From Pseudomonas viridiflava (lineage in GTDB: Bacteria > Pseudomonadota > Gammaproteobacteria > Pseudomonadales > Pseudomonadaceae): a stretch of DNA of 64,000 nt. Every line of letters starts with the position of its first letter. The first letter of the stretch is position 1. Of this stretch, positions 1 to 8,838 are shown piece after piece. The stretch spans positions 930,001 to 994,000 of the forward strand of contig NZ_UTIQ01000001.1 of NCBI RefSeq assembly GCF_900582625.1, in the 5' to 3' direction. The position numbers and the translations under genes are program-made. The notes under the pieces were generated by a model. That model did not search any database, was not told where the DNA came from, and saw nothing but the letters and a program-made list of their open reading frames with translations.

Positions 1-919
1 GAATCTTGCCGGCGAAATAACGCGGCGCAGCGACGATCATGGGAAAGATAATGGCGATCTGGCCGTAGCCCGAACTGAAGAATGTCAGACGCTTCTGCAC
101 CTTCATCAGCTCCCAAAAGTTGCTCCACACTTTGGTGAAACGCCCCATCAGCCGCTGCTGTTCGTTTTGCTCGCCGTTGTACAGGGCAATGCTCTCGGCG
201 TTTTCGCGAATACGCACCAAGCCAAAACGCAGGTCGGCTTCGTAGCGTTGCTGGTTGTTGTTAAGCACGATCAACCGCCGCGCCACCAAGTGCACCAGCC
301 AACTGCCGACCAGCGCATACAGCAGCGCCGCCCAGAACATATAGCCCGGCACGTCGATGCCGAAGATTTCCATGCTGCCGGACACGCCCCACAGGATCAC
401 CGAGAACGACACCAGACTGACCACGTTGCGAATCAGCCCCAGGCCAAGGCTCAGCGTGCTGTCGGTAAAGCTGTTGAGGTCTTCGGCCAGACGTTGGTCC
501 GGGTTATCGGTGTAGCCGGCTTGCTCGAGGCGGTAGTAGTTCTTGTGCGCCAACCAGGCGGCAAAGTGTTTTTCCGTGAGCCAGCGACGCCAGCGGATGG
601 TCAGCATCTGCGTCAGGTACAGCTTGTACACCGCGATCAGAATCGCCACCGCCGCAATGCCGCAGAAGTACAGAATCAGCCGGGTAAAGGCTTCAAGGTC
701 TTTGTTCTGCAGGGCGTTGTAGAAGTCGCGGTACCAACTGTTGAACCACACCGAAATCGCCACGCCCACCAGCGACATGGCAATTACCGCAATCAATAAC
801 AACCAGGCCATGCCTTTTTCTTCGCTGCGCCAGTAAGCGCTGGCGAGGTGCCAAACACGGGAGAAAAAGTGGCTGGGCAGCGCATCATTGACCGCTGAAT
901 ATTCGGCGTTCTTACTCAT
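1..919 (-). CDS. SbmA/YddA-type ABC transporter, fused permease-ATPase (partial, N-terminal part)
   Basis: The gene starts at ATG 919 and runs off the left edge, so about 306 N-terminal residues are present and the ATP-binding domain is missing. The visible part is a membrane domain with four clear hydrophobic segments (first at about residues 38-60). It carries the family signature FNSWYRDFYNALQ after the first segment and an EAA-like motif, IALYNGEQNEQ, near residue 250. These fit the ABC_membrane_2 (YddA, SbmA/BacA, ABCD) group of inner-membrane transporters. Substrate cannot be told. It lies downstream of roxSR on the same strand but is separated from it by a terminator. Confidence 0.85.
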   Translation of the reverse strand, partial: MSKNAEYSAVNDALPSHFFSRVWHLASAYWRSEEKGMAWLLLIAVIAMSLVGVAISVWFNSWYRDFYNALQNKDLEAFTRLILYFCGIAAVAILIAVYKLYLTQMLTIRWRRWLTEKHFAAWLAHKNYYRLEQAGYTDNPDQRLAEDLNSFTDSTLSLGLGLIRNVVSLVSFSVILWGVSGSMEIFGIDVPGYMFWAALLYALVGSWLVHLVARRLIVLNNNQQRYEADLRFGLVRIRENAESIALYNGEQNEQQRLMGRFTKVWSNFWELMKVQKRLTFFSSGYGQIAIIFPMIVAAPRYFAGKI

Positions 920-942
920 GGATGGCACTCAAGACGGGGATG

Positions 943-968
943 AAAAAAAGCGCCTAACCAGGCGCTTT
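943..968 (-). terminator. Rho-independent terminator after roxR
   Basis: On the minus strand a GCGCC/GGCGC hairpin with a 6-nt loop (TGGTTA) is followed by a run of seven T. It lies about 65 bp past the roxR stop and ends the roxSR transcript before the ABC transporter gene. Confidence 0.85.
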
Positions 969-1034
969 ACTGCATGTGGGGGCGCTGATTAAGACAGTTT
1001 CCAGCCCCCTTGGATAGCCTGTCTCGCGGCCAGT

Positions 1035-1595
1035 TCAGCGACGTACCGGACGCTTCTGCAATTTGCGCTGCAACGTCCGACGGTGCATGCCCAACGCACG
1101 CGCGGTGGCGGAGATATTGCCGTCGTGTTCGCCCAATACGCGCTGGATGTGTTCCCACTGCAGGCGGTCCACCGACATCGGGTTTTCCGGCACCAGCGTC
1201 GACAAGTCCGCATGTTCGGACACCAGCGCCGTCAGCACATCATCGGCGTCGGCAGGCTTGCATAGGTAATTGCAGGCGCCGCGTTTGATCGCTTCCACGG
1301 CGGTGGCGATGCTGGAATAACCGGTGAGAATCACCACGCGCATTTCGGTGTCCAGCGCGAGCAATTTGGGCAGCAGCACCAGCCCGGAGTCGCCTTCCAT
1401 TTTCAGGTCGAGCACGGCGTAGTCGGGAATATCCTGCTCGGCCAACGCCAGGCCAGCTTCGGCGGAGCCGGCAATCGACACGCGCAAACCTCGACGGCTC
1501 ATGGCACGAGCCATCACGCGGGTGAAGGTTTCGTCGTCATCGACCAGCAGCAGGTGCGGTTGTTCTTCGCCTTCGATGGGGGTTTCTTCGCTCAT
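1035..1595 (-). CDS. roxR: RoxR/RegA/PrrA-family redox response regulator
   Basis: A 186-residue response regulator. The receiver domain (about 13-125) has the acidic pair DDD near 19-21, phospho-acceptor Asp63 in VLDLK, and the KPAD loop lysine. The C-terminus (about 145-186) is the short Fis-type helix-turn-helix typical of RegA/PrrA/ActR, with NISATARALGMHRRTLQRKL. I chose ATG 1595 (MSEETP) because GGAGAAG sits just upstream; a longer frame to 1661 would overlap roxS. The gene follows roxS by 13 bp. In Pseudomonas this pair controls terminal oxidases and cyanide or redox responses, which is family knowledge. Confidence 0.93.
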   Translation of the reverse strand: MSEETPIEGEEQPHLLLVDDDETFTRVMARAMSRRGLRVSIAGSAEAGLALAEQDIPDYAVLDLKMEGDSGLVLLPKLLALDTEMRVVILTGYSSIATAVEAIKRGACNYLCKPADADDVLTALVSEHADLSTLVPENPMSVDRLQWEHIQRVLGEHDGNISATARALGMHRRTLQRKLQKRPVRR

Positions 1596-1608
1596 TGGCT
1601 TCTCCGGT

Positions 1609-2868
1609 TCAGCTTGGCTGACGAGGCAGGCGCAGCTCGGTAAGCGTGCCGCCGTCTTCATGATTGTAGAGTTTCACCGAACCGCCAGCCCGCGTGACGC
1701 TGGCCTGGCTCAGGAACAGACCCAGGCCAAAGCCTTTGCCTTTGGTGGTGATAAAGGGTTTGCCCAACTGCTCGGCAATGGCCAGCGGCACGCCGGCGCC
1801 GTGGTCGCGAATGCTGATGCACATTTCCAGCACGTTCCAATCCACGCGAATGTCGAGCTTGTCGGCGCAGGCGTCGGCGGCGTTGTTCAGCAGGTTGAGG
1901 AGGGCTTGGGTGAGGTCTGGCGGCGGCGCCAGACGCGGCACCGCGCCAATGCCGAGAATCTGATAACGGTAGGTGGCCTCGGGGCGCATAAGGTGCCAGC
2001 GATTAAGCGTGGTTTCCAGCCAACTGGCCACCGACTGCTCTTCCACGGTCAGGCGGCGGTCGGCCTCGGCGGCGCGTACCAGTTGCTGCAAGGTGTCTTT
2101 GCACAGGCTCACTTGCTCTTGCAGCACGGCCAGGTCTTCCTGCAGCAGCGGATCGGGATGCTCGCGGCGCAGCTCTTTGATCAACACACTCATGGTCGCC
2201 AGCGGCGTGCCCAGCTCGTGCGCGGCGCCGGCTGCTTGCGTGGCCACCGCGAGCAGTTGTTGGTCGCGCATGCTTTCTTCACGGCGCTCGGCCTGCAACT
2301 GCACCTGACGCCGCACCGCCCCGGCCATTTTCACCACGAAGAAGGTAATAAACGCCGCCGACAGCGCGAAGTTCAGCCACATGCCAAACAGGTGCAGGCT
2401 GATCAACATGGCCTCGTGCTGCACGCCATGCAGGTGCAGCGGGTGATACCAAATCAGCAACGCGGTGTAGCCGCTCAATGCCAGGCCGCTGAGCACCATG
2501 GAATACAGCCACGGCAAGGTAGCGGCGGCGATGGTCAGCGGCACCAGGTAATAGGAAACGAAGGGGTTGGTCGAACCGCCGGAGTAGTACAGCAATACGC
2601 TGTGAATCAGCAGGTCGCACGCCAGTTGCCCGGCATATTCCAGCTCGGTCACCGGCCATGGCCCACGCAACCGTAAGGCGGTGAGGCAACACAGCACGGC
2701 CGAACAGACGAGGGTCAAACACAGAGGCAGCCACGGCAGTGGCAAGAGGTCGAGCAGGTAGGCGACGCCCACCGAAGTGGCCTGCGCGGCCAGCACCAGC
2801 ACGCGGATCAGGCTCAAGCGCCACAGGTTCTGGCGGCTGGCGGAAAGCAATAACACGGGGGCGAGCAT
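1609..2868 (-). CDS. roxS: RoxS/RegB-family redox sensor histidine kinase
   Basis: A 419-residue membrane kinase. The N-terminal 180 residues hold about six hydrophobic segments and include GGSTNPF (97-103), the quinone-binding signature of RegB-type sensors. His217 in AHELGTPL is the phosphorylation site. Cys256 (SLCKDTL) matches the redox-active cysteine of RegB. The ATPase domain shows the N box (NLLNNAADAC), DHGAGVP and GFGLGLFLS. ATG 2868 starts the first hydrophobic helix; a longer upstream extension is Cys/Arg-rich and lacks family character. It is co-transcribed with roxR and divergent from the SIMPL gene. Confidence 0.93.
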   Translation of the reverse strand: MLAPVLLLSASRQNLWRLSLIRVLVLAAQATSVGVAYLLDLLPLPWLPLCLTLVCSAVLCCLTALRLRGPWPVTELEYAGQLACDLLIHSVLLYYSGGSTNPFVSYYLVPLTIAAATLPWLYSMVLSGLALSGYTALLIWYHPLHLHGVQHEAMLISLHLFGMWLNFALSAAFITFFVVKMAGAVRRQVQLQAERREESMRDQQLLAVATQAAGAAHELGTPLATMSVLIKELRREHPDPLLQEDLAVLQEQVSLCKDTLQQLVRAAEADRRLTVEEQSVASWLETTLNRWHLMRPEATYRYQILGIGAVPRLAPPPDLTQALLNLLNNAADACADKLDIRVDWNVLEMCISIRDHGAGVPLAIAEQLGKPFITTKGKGFGLGLFLSQASVTRAGGSVKLYNHEDGGTLTELRLPRQPS

Positions 2869-2968
2869 GAGCGCTCCTGATGAGAGCCACAAACGACGGG
2901 CGAGTATAACCAGCAGTGCGACAAACCGTGCCAACTGCGGCAACCCGTCGCAACGCCATTCAAGACAG

Positions 2969-3065
2969 CACCCGTAGGAGCCAGCTTGCTGGCGAACCCT
3001 GCAAACGTGATTTCCAGCGTTCCACGCAGAATTCGCGACAAAGGTCGCTCCTGCGCGAGCGGCAC
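2969..3065. repeat. REP-like repeat fragments in the roxS-SIMPL intergenic region
   Basis: The stretch begins with a copy of the 'gtaggagccagcttgctggcga' REP type (compare 56,396-56,461, where both arms are present). A second degenerate palindromic piece, 'cgcgacaaaggtcgctcctgcgcg', follows. Only single arms are seen here. The rest of the 268-bp divergent region (2869-3136) shows no other clear element. Confidence 0.55.
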
Positions 3066-3136
3066 CGTGACGGAACCCGCCCCCGCCGCTACAGTCTGAA
3101 CCGCGTGATCCTGCCCTGTGCCCATAAGGAGTTTGC

Positions 3137-3844
3137 ATGTCTTCGCTCAGCCGCCTTACCGCTGCCATCGCCCTCAGTGCCGCCACCCTCACGGCGCTGC
3201 CCAGCCATGCCGATGAGGCGCGTTACAACCAGGTTTCCCTGCGCGCCGAAGTCAATCAGGACGTGCCGCACGACCTGATGAACGTCACGCTCTACACCGA
3301 AGCGCAAAACAGTGACCCGGCCAAGCTCGCCGCTGCCACCAGTGAAACCCTCAACATCGCCGTGGAACGCGCCCGCCAAGCCAAAGGCGTGACGGTGAAA
3401 CTCGGCAGCCGCAACAGCTACCCGATCTACGATAACGACGGCCAGAAAATCACCGGCTGGCGTGAGCGCGGCGAAATTCGCCTGGAAAGCAGCGACTTCG
3501 CCGCCCTGTCCACCCTCACCGCCGACCTGCTGAAAGACCTGAAAGTCGCCAGCATGGACTTCGCCATCTCCAACGCCACCCGCAAAAAGAGCGAAGACGA
3601 ATTGCTCAAAGAAGCCGTCGCAGCCTTCAAAGCACGCGCCGACATCGCCACCGCAGCCGTGGGCGGCAAGAGCTACAAACTGGTGAGCCTGAACCTCAAC
3701 AGCGCTGGCTTCCAACCAATCCGGCCGATGCGCATGGAGGCGATGTCCAGCATGAGCAAATCAGCGGCGCCGCAGGAAATTGAAGCCGGCACCAGCGAAG
3801 TGACCGTGGCGGCAGATGGCGTGATTGAAGTGCAGATGCAGTAA
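3137..3844 (+). CDS. Periplasmic SIMPL-domain (DUF541) protein
   Basis: A 235-residue protein with a cleavable signal peptide (about 1-25, ending LPSHA-DEA). The mature part is one SIMPL/DUF541 domain: an N-terminal strand with 'SLRAEVNQDVPHDLMNVTLYTEAQ', then a helical ATSETLNIAVERARQ segment and the repeat-like ending 'GTSEVTVAADGVIEVQMQ'. Related proteins (E. coli YggE) are linked to oxidative-stress tolerance, but no enzymatic activity is established. AAGGAG lies just before the ATG. It is divergent from roxS, which keeps it beside the redox system as in other pseudomonads. Confidence 0.88.
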   Translation: MSSLSRLTAAIALSAATLTALPSHADEARYNQVSLRAEVNQDVPHDLMNVTLYTEAQNSDPAKLAAATSETLNIAVERARQAKGVTVKLGSRNSYPIYDNDGQKITGWRERGEIRLESSDFAALSTLTADLLKDLKVASMDFAISNATRKKSEDELLKEAVAAFKARADIATAAVGGKSYKLVSLNLNSAGFQPIRPMRMEAMSSMSKSAAPQEIEAGTSEVTVAADGVIEVQMQ

Positions 3845-3865
3845 CTCGAAGCTACCCGCAAGCCT

Positions 3866-3895
3866 GCATCGCGGCGATCCGATTAGCCGCGATGC
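3866..3895. repeat. REP hairpin downstream of the SIMPL gene
   Basis: The sequence gcatcgcggc and its inverted complement gccgcgatgc enclose a 10-nt loop. This is the 'catcgcggc' REP family seen again at 11.76, 52.1, 52.3 and 63.2 kb. The rest of the 304-bp gap 3845-4148 is C-rich, then A+T-richer before dppA; apart from the A-rich leader site I see no further element in it. Confidence 0.7.
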
Positions 3896-4121
3896 TCTAC
3901 GCCCCACCCCCGTGCTCTTTTTCGAAGCACTCGCCCCACCCGCCACCGCCGCGCCCTCCCCCGACCGCCCGGTCACTTTCCCTAACACTTATAAAAACGC
4001 GACATCCTCAGACGATCCCGCCACAGCTTCTACACTCTTTGACCTATGCAGCTTGCAGTGGGCATGTGCCCTGCATACTTTCCAGCCACTCGGTCGCTCA
4101 CGATCTGAAGGCCGAACTCGC

Positions 4122-4143
4122 AAAAAACGACAACAACCTGAGG
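4122..4143 (+). promoter_or_regulatory. A-rich leader before dppA, candidate Hfq/Crc site, with SD
   Basis: The 16 bases AAAAAACGACAACAAC lie directly before the GAGG ribosome-binding site of dppA. Tandem A-R-N triplets at this place are how Hfq with Crc represses translation of uptake genes in Pseudomonas (established mechanism). Four of the five triplets fit A-R-N. Function here is inferred from pattern and position only. Confidence 0.4.
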
Positions 4144-4148
4144 CCACC

Positions 4149-5750
4149 ATGCAAAAGAAAGTTGCCCTTCCTTTGTTACTTGCAAGCGGATTGCTGACCA
4201 GCGCTCCTTTCGCCCACGCCGCCAGCACCCTGGTGTTTTGTTCTGAAGGCAGCCCCGCTGGCTTCGATGCCGCGCAGTACACCACCGGCACCGAATTCGA
4301 TGCGGCGGCCGAAACCATGTTCAACCGCCTGACTCAATTCGAGCGCGGCGGCACCGCTGTAGAGCCCGGCCTGGCGACCAGCTGGGATGTGTCGGAAGAC
4401 GGCCTCACCTACACCTTTCACCTGCGCGACGGCGTGAAGTTCCACACCACCGAGTACTTCAAACCAACCCGCGAATTCAACGCCGACGACGTGCTGTTCA
4501 CGTTCGAACGCATGCTCAATAAAGACCATCCGTTCCGTAAGGCCTACCCCACCGAGTTCCCATATTTCACCGATATGGGCATGGACACCAACATCACCAA
4601 GGTCGAGAAAATCGACGCCAAAACCGTGAAGTTCACCCTCGCGGCGGTCGACGCAGCGTTCATTCAAAACCTGGCCATGAGCTTCGCCGACATCCTCTCC
4701 GCCGAGTACGCCGACAAGTTGCTCAAAGACGGCAAAGCTTCGGACATCAACCAGAAGCCTGTAGGCACGGGTCCGTTCGTGTTCAAGCGTTATCAGAAAG
4801 ACGCGCAGATTCGTTACACGGCCAACAAGGATTACTGGAAGCCGGAAGACGTGAAGATCGACAACCTGATCTTCTCCATCGTCACCGACGCCTCGGTGCG
4901 CATGCAAAAGCTCAAGGCCAACGAGTGCCAGATCACCCTGAACCCGCGTCCGGCTGACCTGGAATCGCTGAAGAAAGACCCCAACCTGGTGCTGCCAGAA
5001 CAAGCGGGCTTCAACCTCGGCTACATCGCGTACAACGTGCAGCACAAACCGTTCGAGCAATTGAAAGTGCGTCAGGCGCTGGATATGGCAGTGAACAAGA
5101 AAGGCATCATCGATGCCGTGTACCAAAGCGCCGGCCAGCTCGCCACCAATGGCATGCCGCCGACCCAATGGTCTTACGACAACAGCATCAAAGACCCGGC
5201 CTTCGATCCGGAAAAAGCCAAGGCGCTGCTTAAAGAAGCCGGCGTAGCAGAGGGCACCGAGTTCACCCTGTGGGCCATGCCGGTACAGCGCCCGTACAAC
5301 CCCAACGCCAAGCTGATGGCTGAAATGCTGCAAGCCGACTGGGCGAAAATTGGCATCAAGGCCAAGATCGTCAGCTACGAATGGGGCGAGTACATGAAGC
5401 GCGCCAAAGGCGGCGAGCACGACATCATGTTGATCGGCTGGAGCGGCGACAATGGTGACCCCGATAACTGGATGGGCACCCTCTACAGCTGCGACGCGGT
5501 AGAAGGCAACAACTTCTCCAAATGGTGTGACCAGGACTACGACAAGCTGGTTGTAGCCGCCAAACGCACCACCGACCAAGCCAAACGCACCGAGCTGTAC
5601 AAGCAAGCTCAGCAGGTGCTGAAAGCACAGGTGCCGATCACTCCCATCGCCCACTCCACGGTTTACCAGCCGATGCGCAAAAGCGTGAAGGACTTCAAGA
5701 TCAGCCCGTTCGCGCTTAACTCCTTCTACGGCGTCAGCGTAGAGAAATAG
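4149..5750 (+). CDS. dppA: Di/oligopeptide ABC transporter substrate-binding protein (DppA family)
   Basis: A 533-residue periplasmic binding protein of the SBP_bac_5 family, close to the length of E. coli DppA. A signal peptide (1-27, ending APFAHA-ASTL) precedes 'LVFCSEGSPAGFDAAQYTTG'. The family signature 'NADDVLFTFERML' and the paired cysteines expected in DppA-type proteins are present. ATG 4149 was chosen because GAGG precedes it and because it opens the signal peptide; the frame is open further upstream. It heads the peptide-import cluster with a second binding protein and dppBCDF and delivers peptides to the DppBC channel. Confidence 0.93.
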   Translation: MQKKVALPLLLASGLLTSAPFAHAASTLVFCSEGSPAGFDAAQYTTGTEFDAAAETMFNRLTQFERGGTAVEPGLATSWDVSEDGLTYTFHLRDGVKFHTTEYFKPTREFNADDVLFTFERMLNKDHPFRKAYPTEFPYFTDMGMDTNITKVEKIDAKTVKFTLAAVDAAFIQNLAMSFADILSAEYADKLLKDGKASDINQKPVGTGPFVFKRYQKDAQIRYTANKDYWKPEDVKIDNLIFSIVTDASVRMQKLKANECQITLNPRPADLESLKKDPNLVLPEQAGFNLGYIAYNVQHKPFEQLKVRQALDMAVNKKGIIDAVYQSAGQLATNGMPPTQWSYDNSIKDPAFDPEKAKALLKEAGVAEGTEFTLWAMPVQRPYNPNAKLMAEMLQADWAKIGIKAKIVSYEWGEYMKRAKGGEHDIMLIGWSGDNGDPDNWMGTLYSCDAVEGNNFSKWCDQDYDKLVVAAKRTTDQAKRTELYKQAQQVLKAQVPITPIAHSTVYQPMRKSVKDFKISPFALNSFYGVSVEK

Positions 5751-5760
5751 CTATCGCGTC

Positions 5761-5787
5761 GACCGTCCGGCATCGCGCCGGACGGTC
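5761..5787. other. Intercistronic hairpin between the two binding-protein genes
   Basis: Perfect 10-bp inverted repeat (gaccgtccgg / ccggacggtc) with a 7-nt loop, 10 bp after the dppA stop. No T run follows. It probably acts as an mRNA-stabilising or attenuating hairpin that favours the upstream cistron, a usual arrangement after binding-protein genes. Confidence 0.7.
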
Positions 5788-5807
5788 TCGATTGCAGAGG
5801 CGCTTGT

Positions 5808-7433
5808 TTGAAGACTCCGAAAAATACCCATTTTTTCAGGGCGCTGCTTCTAGCGGCCGGTCTTTTGGCACCTGCTGCTTTTGCAGCGCCTGAACAGTCC
5901 TTGGTGGTCTGCACCGAAGCCAGCCCGGAAGGGTTCGACATCGTGCAGTACACGGCCGCGACCACGGCCGATGCATCGTCAGAAACGGTGTTCAATCGCT
6001 TGGTCAATTTCAAACCGGGCAGCACTGAACTAGTCCCAGGTCTGGCTGAAAGCTGGGAGATTTCCCAAGACGGTTTGACCTACACCTTTCACCTGCGAGC
6101 CGGGGTGAAGTTTCACCGCAACAAGGCGTTTACGCCGACCCGAGAATTTAATGCCGAGGATGTGCTCTGGAGTTTTCAGCGTCAGCTGGACCCAACGCAT
6201 CCGTGGCACAAGCTGGCCACCCGCGGCTTTCCCTACGCCGAAGCCATGGGCATGGCCGCGCTGATCGCACGCATCGAAGCACCGGATGCACACACCGTGG
6301 TGTTTACCCTTAACCACGCCGAAGCGCCCTTTCTGGCCGACCTGGCCATGGGTTTTGCCTCCATTTACAGCGCCGAATACGCCGCGCAATTGCTGGCCAG
6401 CGGTAACACCGAACAGCTGAACCAACAGCCCATCGGCACCGGCCCGTTTGTGTTCGAGCGCTACAGCAAAGACGCGCAGATCCGCTTTCGCAGCAACCCC
6501 GACTACTGGGACGGCGCCCCGACGCTGACGCGGCTGATCTTCGCTATCACCCCCGACCCGAACGTGCGTCTGCAACGGCTGAAGGCCAATGATTGCCAGG
6601 TGGCGGTGTATCCACGCCCTACCGACATTCCCGCCCTGCGTGCCGAACCCGACCTGAAGGTGCTGGAGCTTGATTCGCTGCTCACCGCCTATGTCGGTAT
6701 CAACACCCGACACCCGCCGCTGGATGATGTGCGTGTGCGCCAGGCCATCAACCTGGCGTTCGACAAAGCCGTCTATGTGCGCGCGCAATTCGGCGAAGGC
6801 GGCGCCTCCCCGGCTGTAGCGCCCTATCCGCCGACGCTGTGGGGCAGCGACCCGACTATCAAAGACTGGCCGCACGACGTGCAGCGAGCCAAGCAGCTAT
6901 TGAAAGAAGCCGGGCATGGCGACGGTTTTGCACTGACGATCTGGACCCGTCCCGGCGGCGGCCCGACCAACCCCAACCCCGGTATCGGCGCGCAATTACT
7001 GCAAAACGACCTGGCCCAGCTCGGCATCAAGGCCACCATTCGCGTGTACGAATGGGGCGAGCTGCTCAAGCGCGCCAAGAATGGCGAGCACGACCTCATA
7101 TTCATGGGTTGGGCCGGCGACAACGGCGACCCGGACAATTTCCTCACGCCCAACCTGTCCTGCGCTGCCGCCCGTTCTGGCGAAAACCAGGCCGGCTGGT
7201 GCAACGCCGAATTCGACGGATTGATTACCCAGGCTCGACTGAACAGTGATCAGGCGCAACGTGCCGAACTTTACCGCCAGGCGCTTGGGATTTTTCATCA
7301 GCAGGCGCCGTGGATTTCGCTGGCCCATCCGAAACAATTCAGCGTGATGCGCCGTGACGTGCAGGGCTTTGTGCTCAGCCCCATGGGCTCGAACAACTTC
7401 GCCAAGGTGCAGCGCCGTGCTTTTGCAGAATGA
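5808..7433 (+). CDS. Second DppA-type peptide-binding protein
   Basis: A 541-residue paralogue of the preceding binding protein: 'LVVCTEASPEGFDIVQYTAATTADASSETVFNRL' aligns with dppA throughout. Signal peptide about 1-28 (ending PAAFA-APEQ). The start is a TTG at 5808; AGAGG lies 7 bp before it, and no ATG occurs within the signal peptide, so the rare start is convincing. It is intact, with no frameshift. Two binding proteins in front of one dppBCDF set suggests an importer with broadened peptide specificity, as known for pseudomonads with DppA1-A5. Confidence 0.9.
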   Translation: MKTPKNTHFFRALLLAAGLLAPAAFAAPEQSLVVCTEASPEGFDIVQYTAATTADASSETVFNRLVNFKPGSTELVPGLAESWEISQDGLTYTFHLRAGVKFHRNKAFTPTREFNAEDVLWSFQRQLDPTHPWHKLATRGFPYAEAMGMAALIARIEAPDAHTVVFTLNHAEAPFLADLAMGFASIYSAEYAAQLLASGNTEQLNQQPIGTGPFVFERYSKDAQIRFRSNPDYWDGAPTLTRLIFAITPDPNVRLQRLKANDCQVAVYPRPTDIPALRAEPDLKVLELDSLLTAYVGINTRHPPLDDVRVRQAINLAFDKAVYVRAQFGEGGASPAVAPYPPTLWGSDPTIKDWPHDVQRAKQLLKEAGHGDGFALTIWTRPGGGPTNPNPGIGAQLLQNDLAQLGIKATIRVYEWGELLKRAKNGEHDLIFMGWAGDNGDPDNFLTPNLSCAAARSGENQAGWCNAEFDGLITQARLNSDQAQRAELYRQALGIFHQQAPWISLAHPKQFSVMRRDVQGFVLSPMGSNNFAKVQRRAFAE

Positions 7434-7814
7434 GCCTACAAGCCTGCGCGCCGACACCGAGGCCGGCCGTCAGCCAGCGCCTATGCTGTGTTGCACGGGT
7501 TGGCGAATGCGAGAAAAATACGCGCCCTTTTCGCCTGGGCTCGCGCGGAGACTGAACCTGCGCAAGAGGTTGGGCTCAATAGTTCGCGAAACGTCCGCCC
7601 TCTCCCTAACCCTCTCCCGCAAGAGGGCGAGGGGACGAAACGAGTCAACACGAACACCACCGTCACGGGCACCACTACCCACCCGCTGACCCATAACAGC
7701 CTCGCGCACACCCACGCGAAGCCATAAAAAACGCCCGGCGCCGTTGACCCATAGCGCTGCCAGGTATGCCTAACCGGCTGATGAGTTGCACCAGACCAGG
7801 AGTACCGCCCCGCG
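7434..7814. other. 381-bp gap with one palindromic repeat copy (7597-7634)
   Basis: Between the second binding protein and dppB. At 7597-7634 there is a C-rich palindrome, ccctct-cccgca-agaggg inside a longer 'ccctctccc...gagggg' frame. It is the same family as the two hairpins beside the DUF559 gene at 22.3 kb. I see no convincing gene or sigma-70 promoter in the rest. The gap is longer than those between the other dpp genes, so dppBCDF may have its own promoter. Confidence 0.55.
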
Positions 7815-8825
7815 ATGTTCACTTTCATTGCCCGACGATTGGGGTTACTGATCCCCACGTTCTTTGGCATCACCTTGCTGACCTTCTCCCTGATTCGCCT
7901 GATTCCCGGTGACCCCGTGGAAGTGATGATGGGTGAACGCCGCGTAGACCCACAGATGCACGCCGAAGCCTTGGAGCGTCTGGGCCTGAACAAGCCGCTC
8001 TACGAGCAATACCTGAACTACATCGGCGATCTGGCGCAGGGCAATCTGGGCGAGTCGCTGCGCACGCGTGAAAGCGTGTGGCACGAATTCCTCACCCTGT
8101 TTCCGGCCACTCTGGAGCTGTCGCTGGCGGCCTTGCTGTTCGCGGGCACGCTGGGGTTGTTGGCGGGAGTAATCGCCGCGCTCAAGCGCGGCTCGCTGTT
8201 TGACCATGGGGTGATGGGCATTTCGCTGGCGGGTTATTCCATGCCGATTTTCTGGTGGGGCCTGCTGCTGATCATGTTCTTTTCGGTGTGGCTGGGCTGG
8301 ACGCCGGTGTCGGGGCGTATCGACCTGCTCTACGACATCGAACCCGTCACCGGCTTCATGCTGATCGACACCCTGCTCAGCGATGAAGAAGGCGCGTTTG
8401 TCGACGCCCTGCGCCACCTGATTCTGCCCGCCATCGTGTTGGGCACCATTCCCTTGGCGGTAATTGCGCGCATGACCCGCTCGGCCATGCTCGAAGTGCT
8501 GCGCGAAGACTACGTGCGCACCGCGCGGGCCAAAGGCCTGTCGCCGACTCGAGTGATTTTTGTCCACGGCCTGCGCAATGCCTTGATTCCGGTACTCACC
8601 GTATTCGGCCTGCAAATCGGCGCGCTGTTGGCCGGTGCTGTGCTGACTGAAACCATTTTCTCCTGGCCGGGCATCGGCAAGTGGCTGATCGAATCGATTG
8701 GCGCGCGTGACTATCCGGTGGTGCAGAACGGCATTTTGCTGATCGCCTGCCTGGTGATTCTGGTCAACTTCGTGGTGGATATCCTCTACGGCCTGGCCAA
8801 CCCACGCATTCGCCATCAACGTTAA
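7815..8825 (+). CDS. dppB: Peptide ABC transporter permease DppB
   Basis: A 336-residue inner-membrane permease. The N-terminus MFTFIARRLGLLIPTFFGIT with RLIPGDPVE is the usual DppB/OppB start. Six hydrophobic segments follow. The EAA loop that contacts the ATPases reads 'REDYVRTARAKGLSP...HGLRNALIP' at about 235-265. The length equals the family norm. It pairs with DppC to form the channel for peptides captured by the upstream binding proteins. Confidence 0.95.
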   Translation: MFTFIARRLGLLIPTFFGITLLTFSLIRLIPGDPVEVMMGERRVDPQMHAEALERLGLNKPLYEQYLNYIGDLAQGNLGESLRTRESVWHEFLTLFPATLELSLAALLFAGTLGLLAGVIAALKRGSLFDHGVMGISLAGYSMPIFWWGLLLIMFFSVWLGWTPVSGRIDLLYDIEPVTGFMLIDTLLSDEEGAFVDALRHLILPAIVLGTIPLAVIARMTRSAMLEVLREDYVRTARAKGLSPTRVIFVHGLRNALIPVLTVFGLQIGALLAGAVLTETIFSWPGIGKWLIESIGARDYPVVQNGILLIACLVILVNFVVDILYGLANPRIRHQR

Positions 8826-8838
8826 GGGAGGCCTGAAC

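Noticed and set aside
5808..7433. Second binding protein as a pseudogene because no ATG is present
   Set aside because: TTG with a good ribosome-binding site opens a proper signal peptide and the frame is intact over 541 residues.
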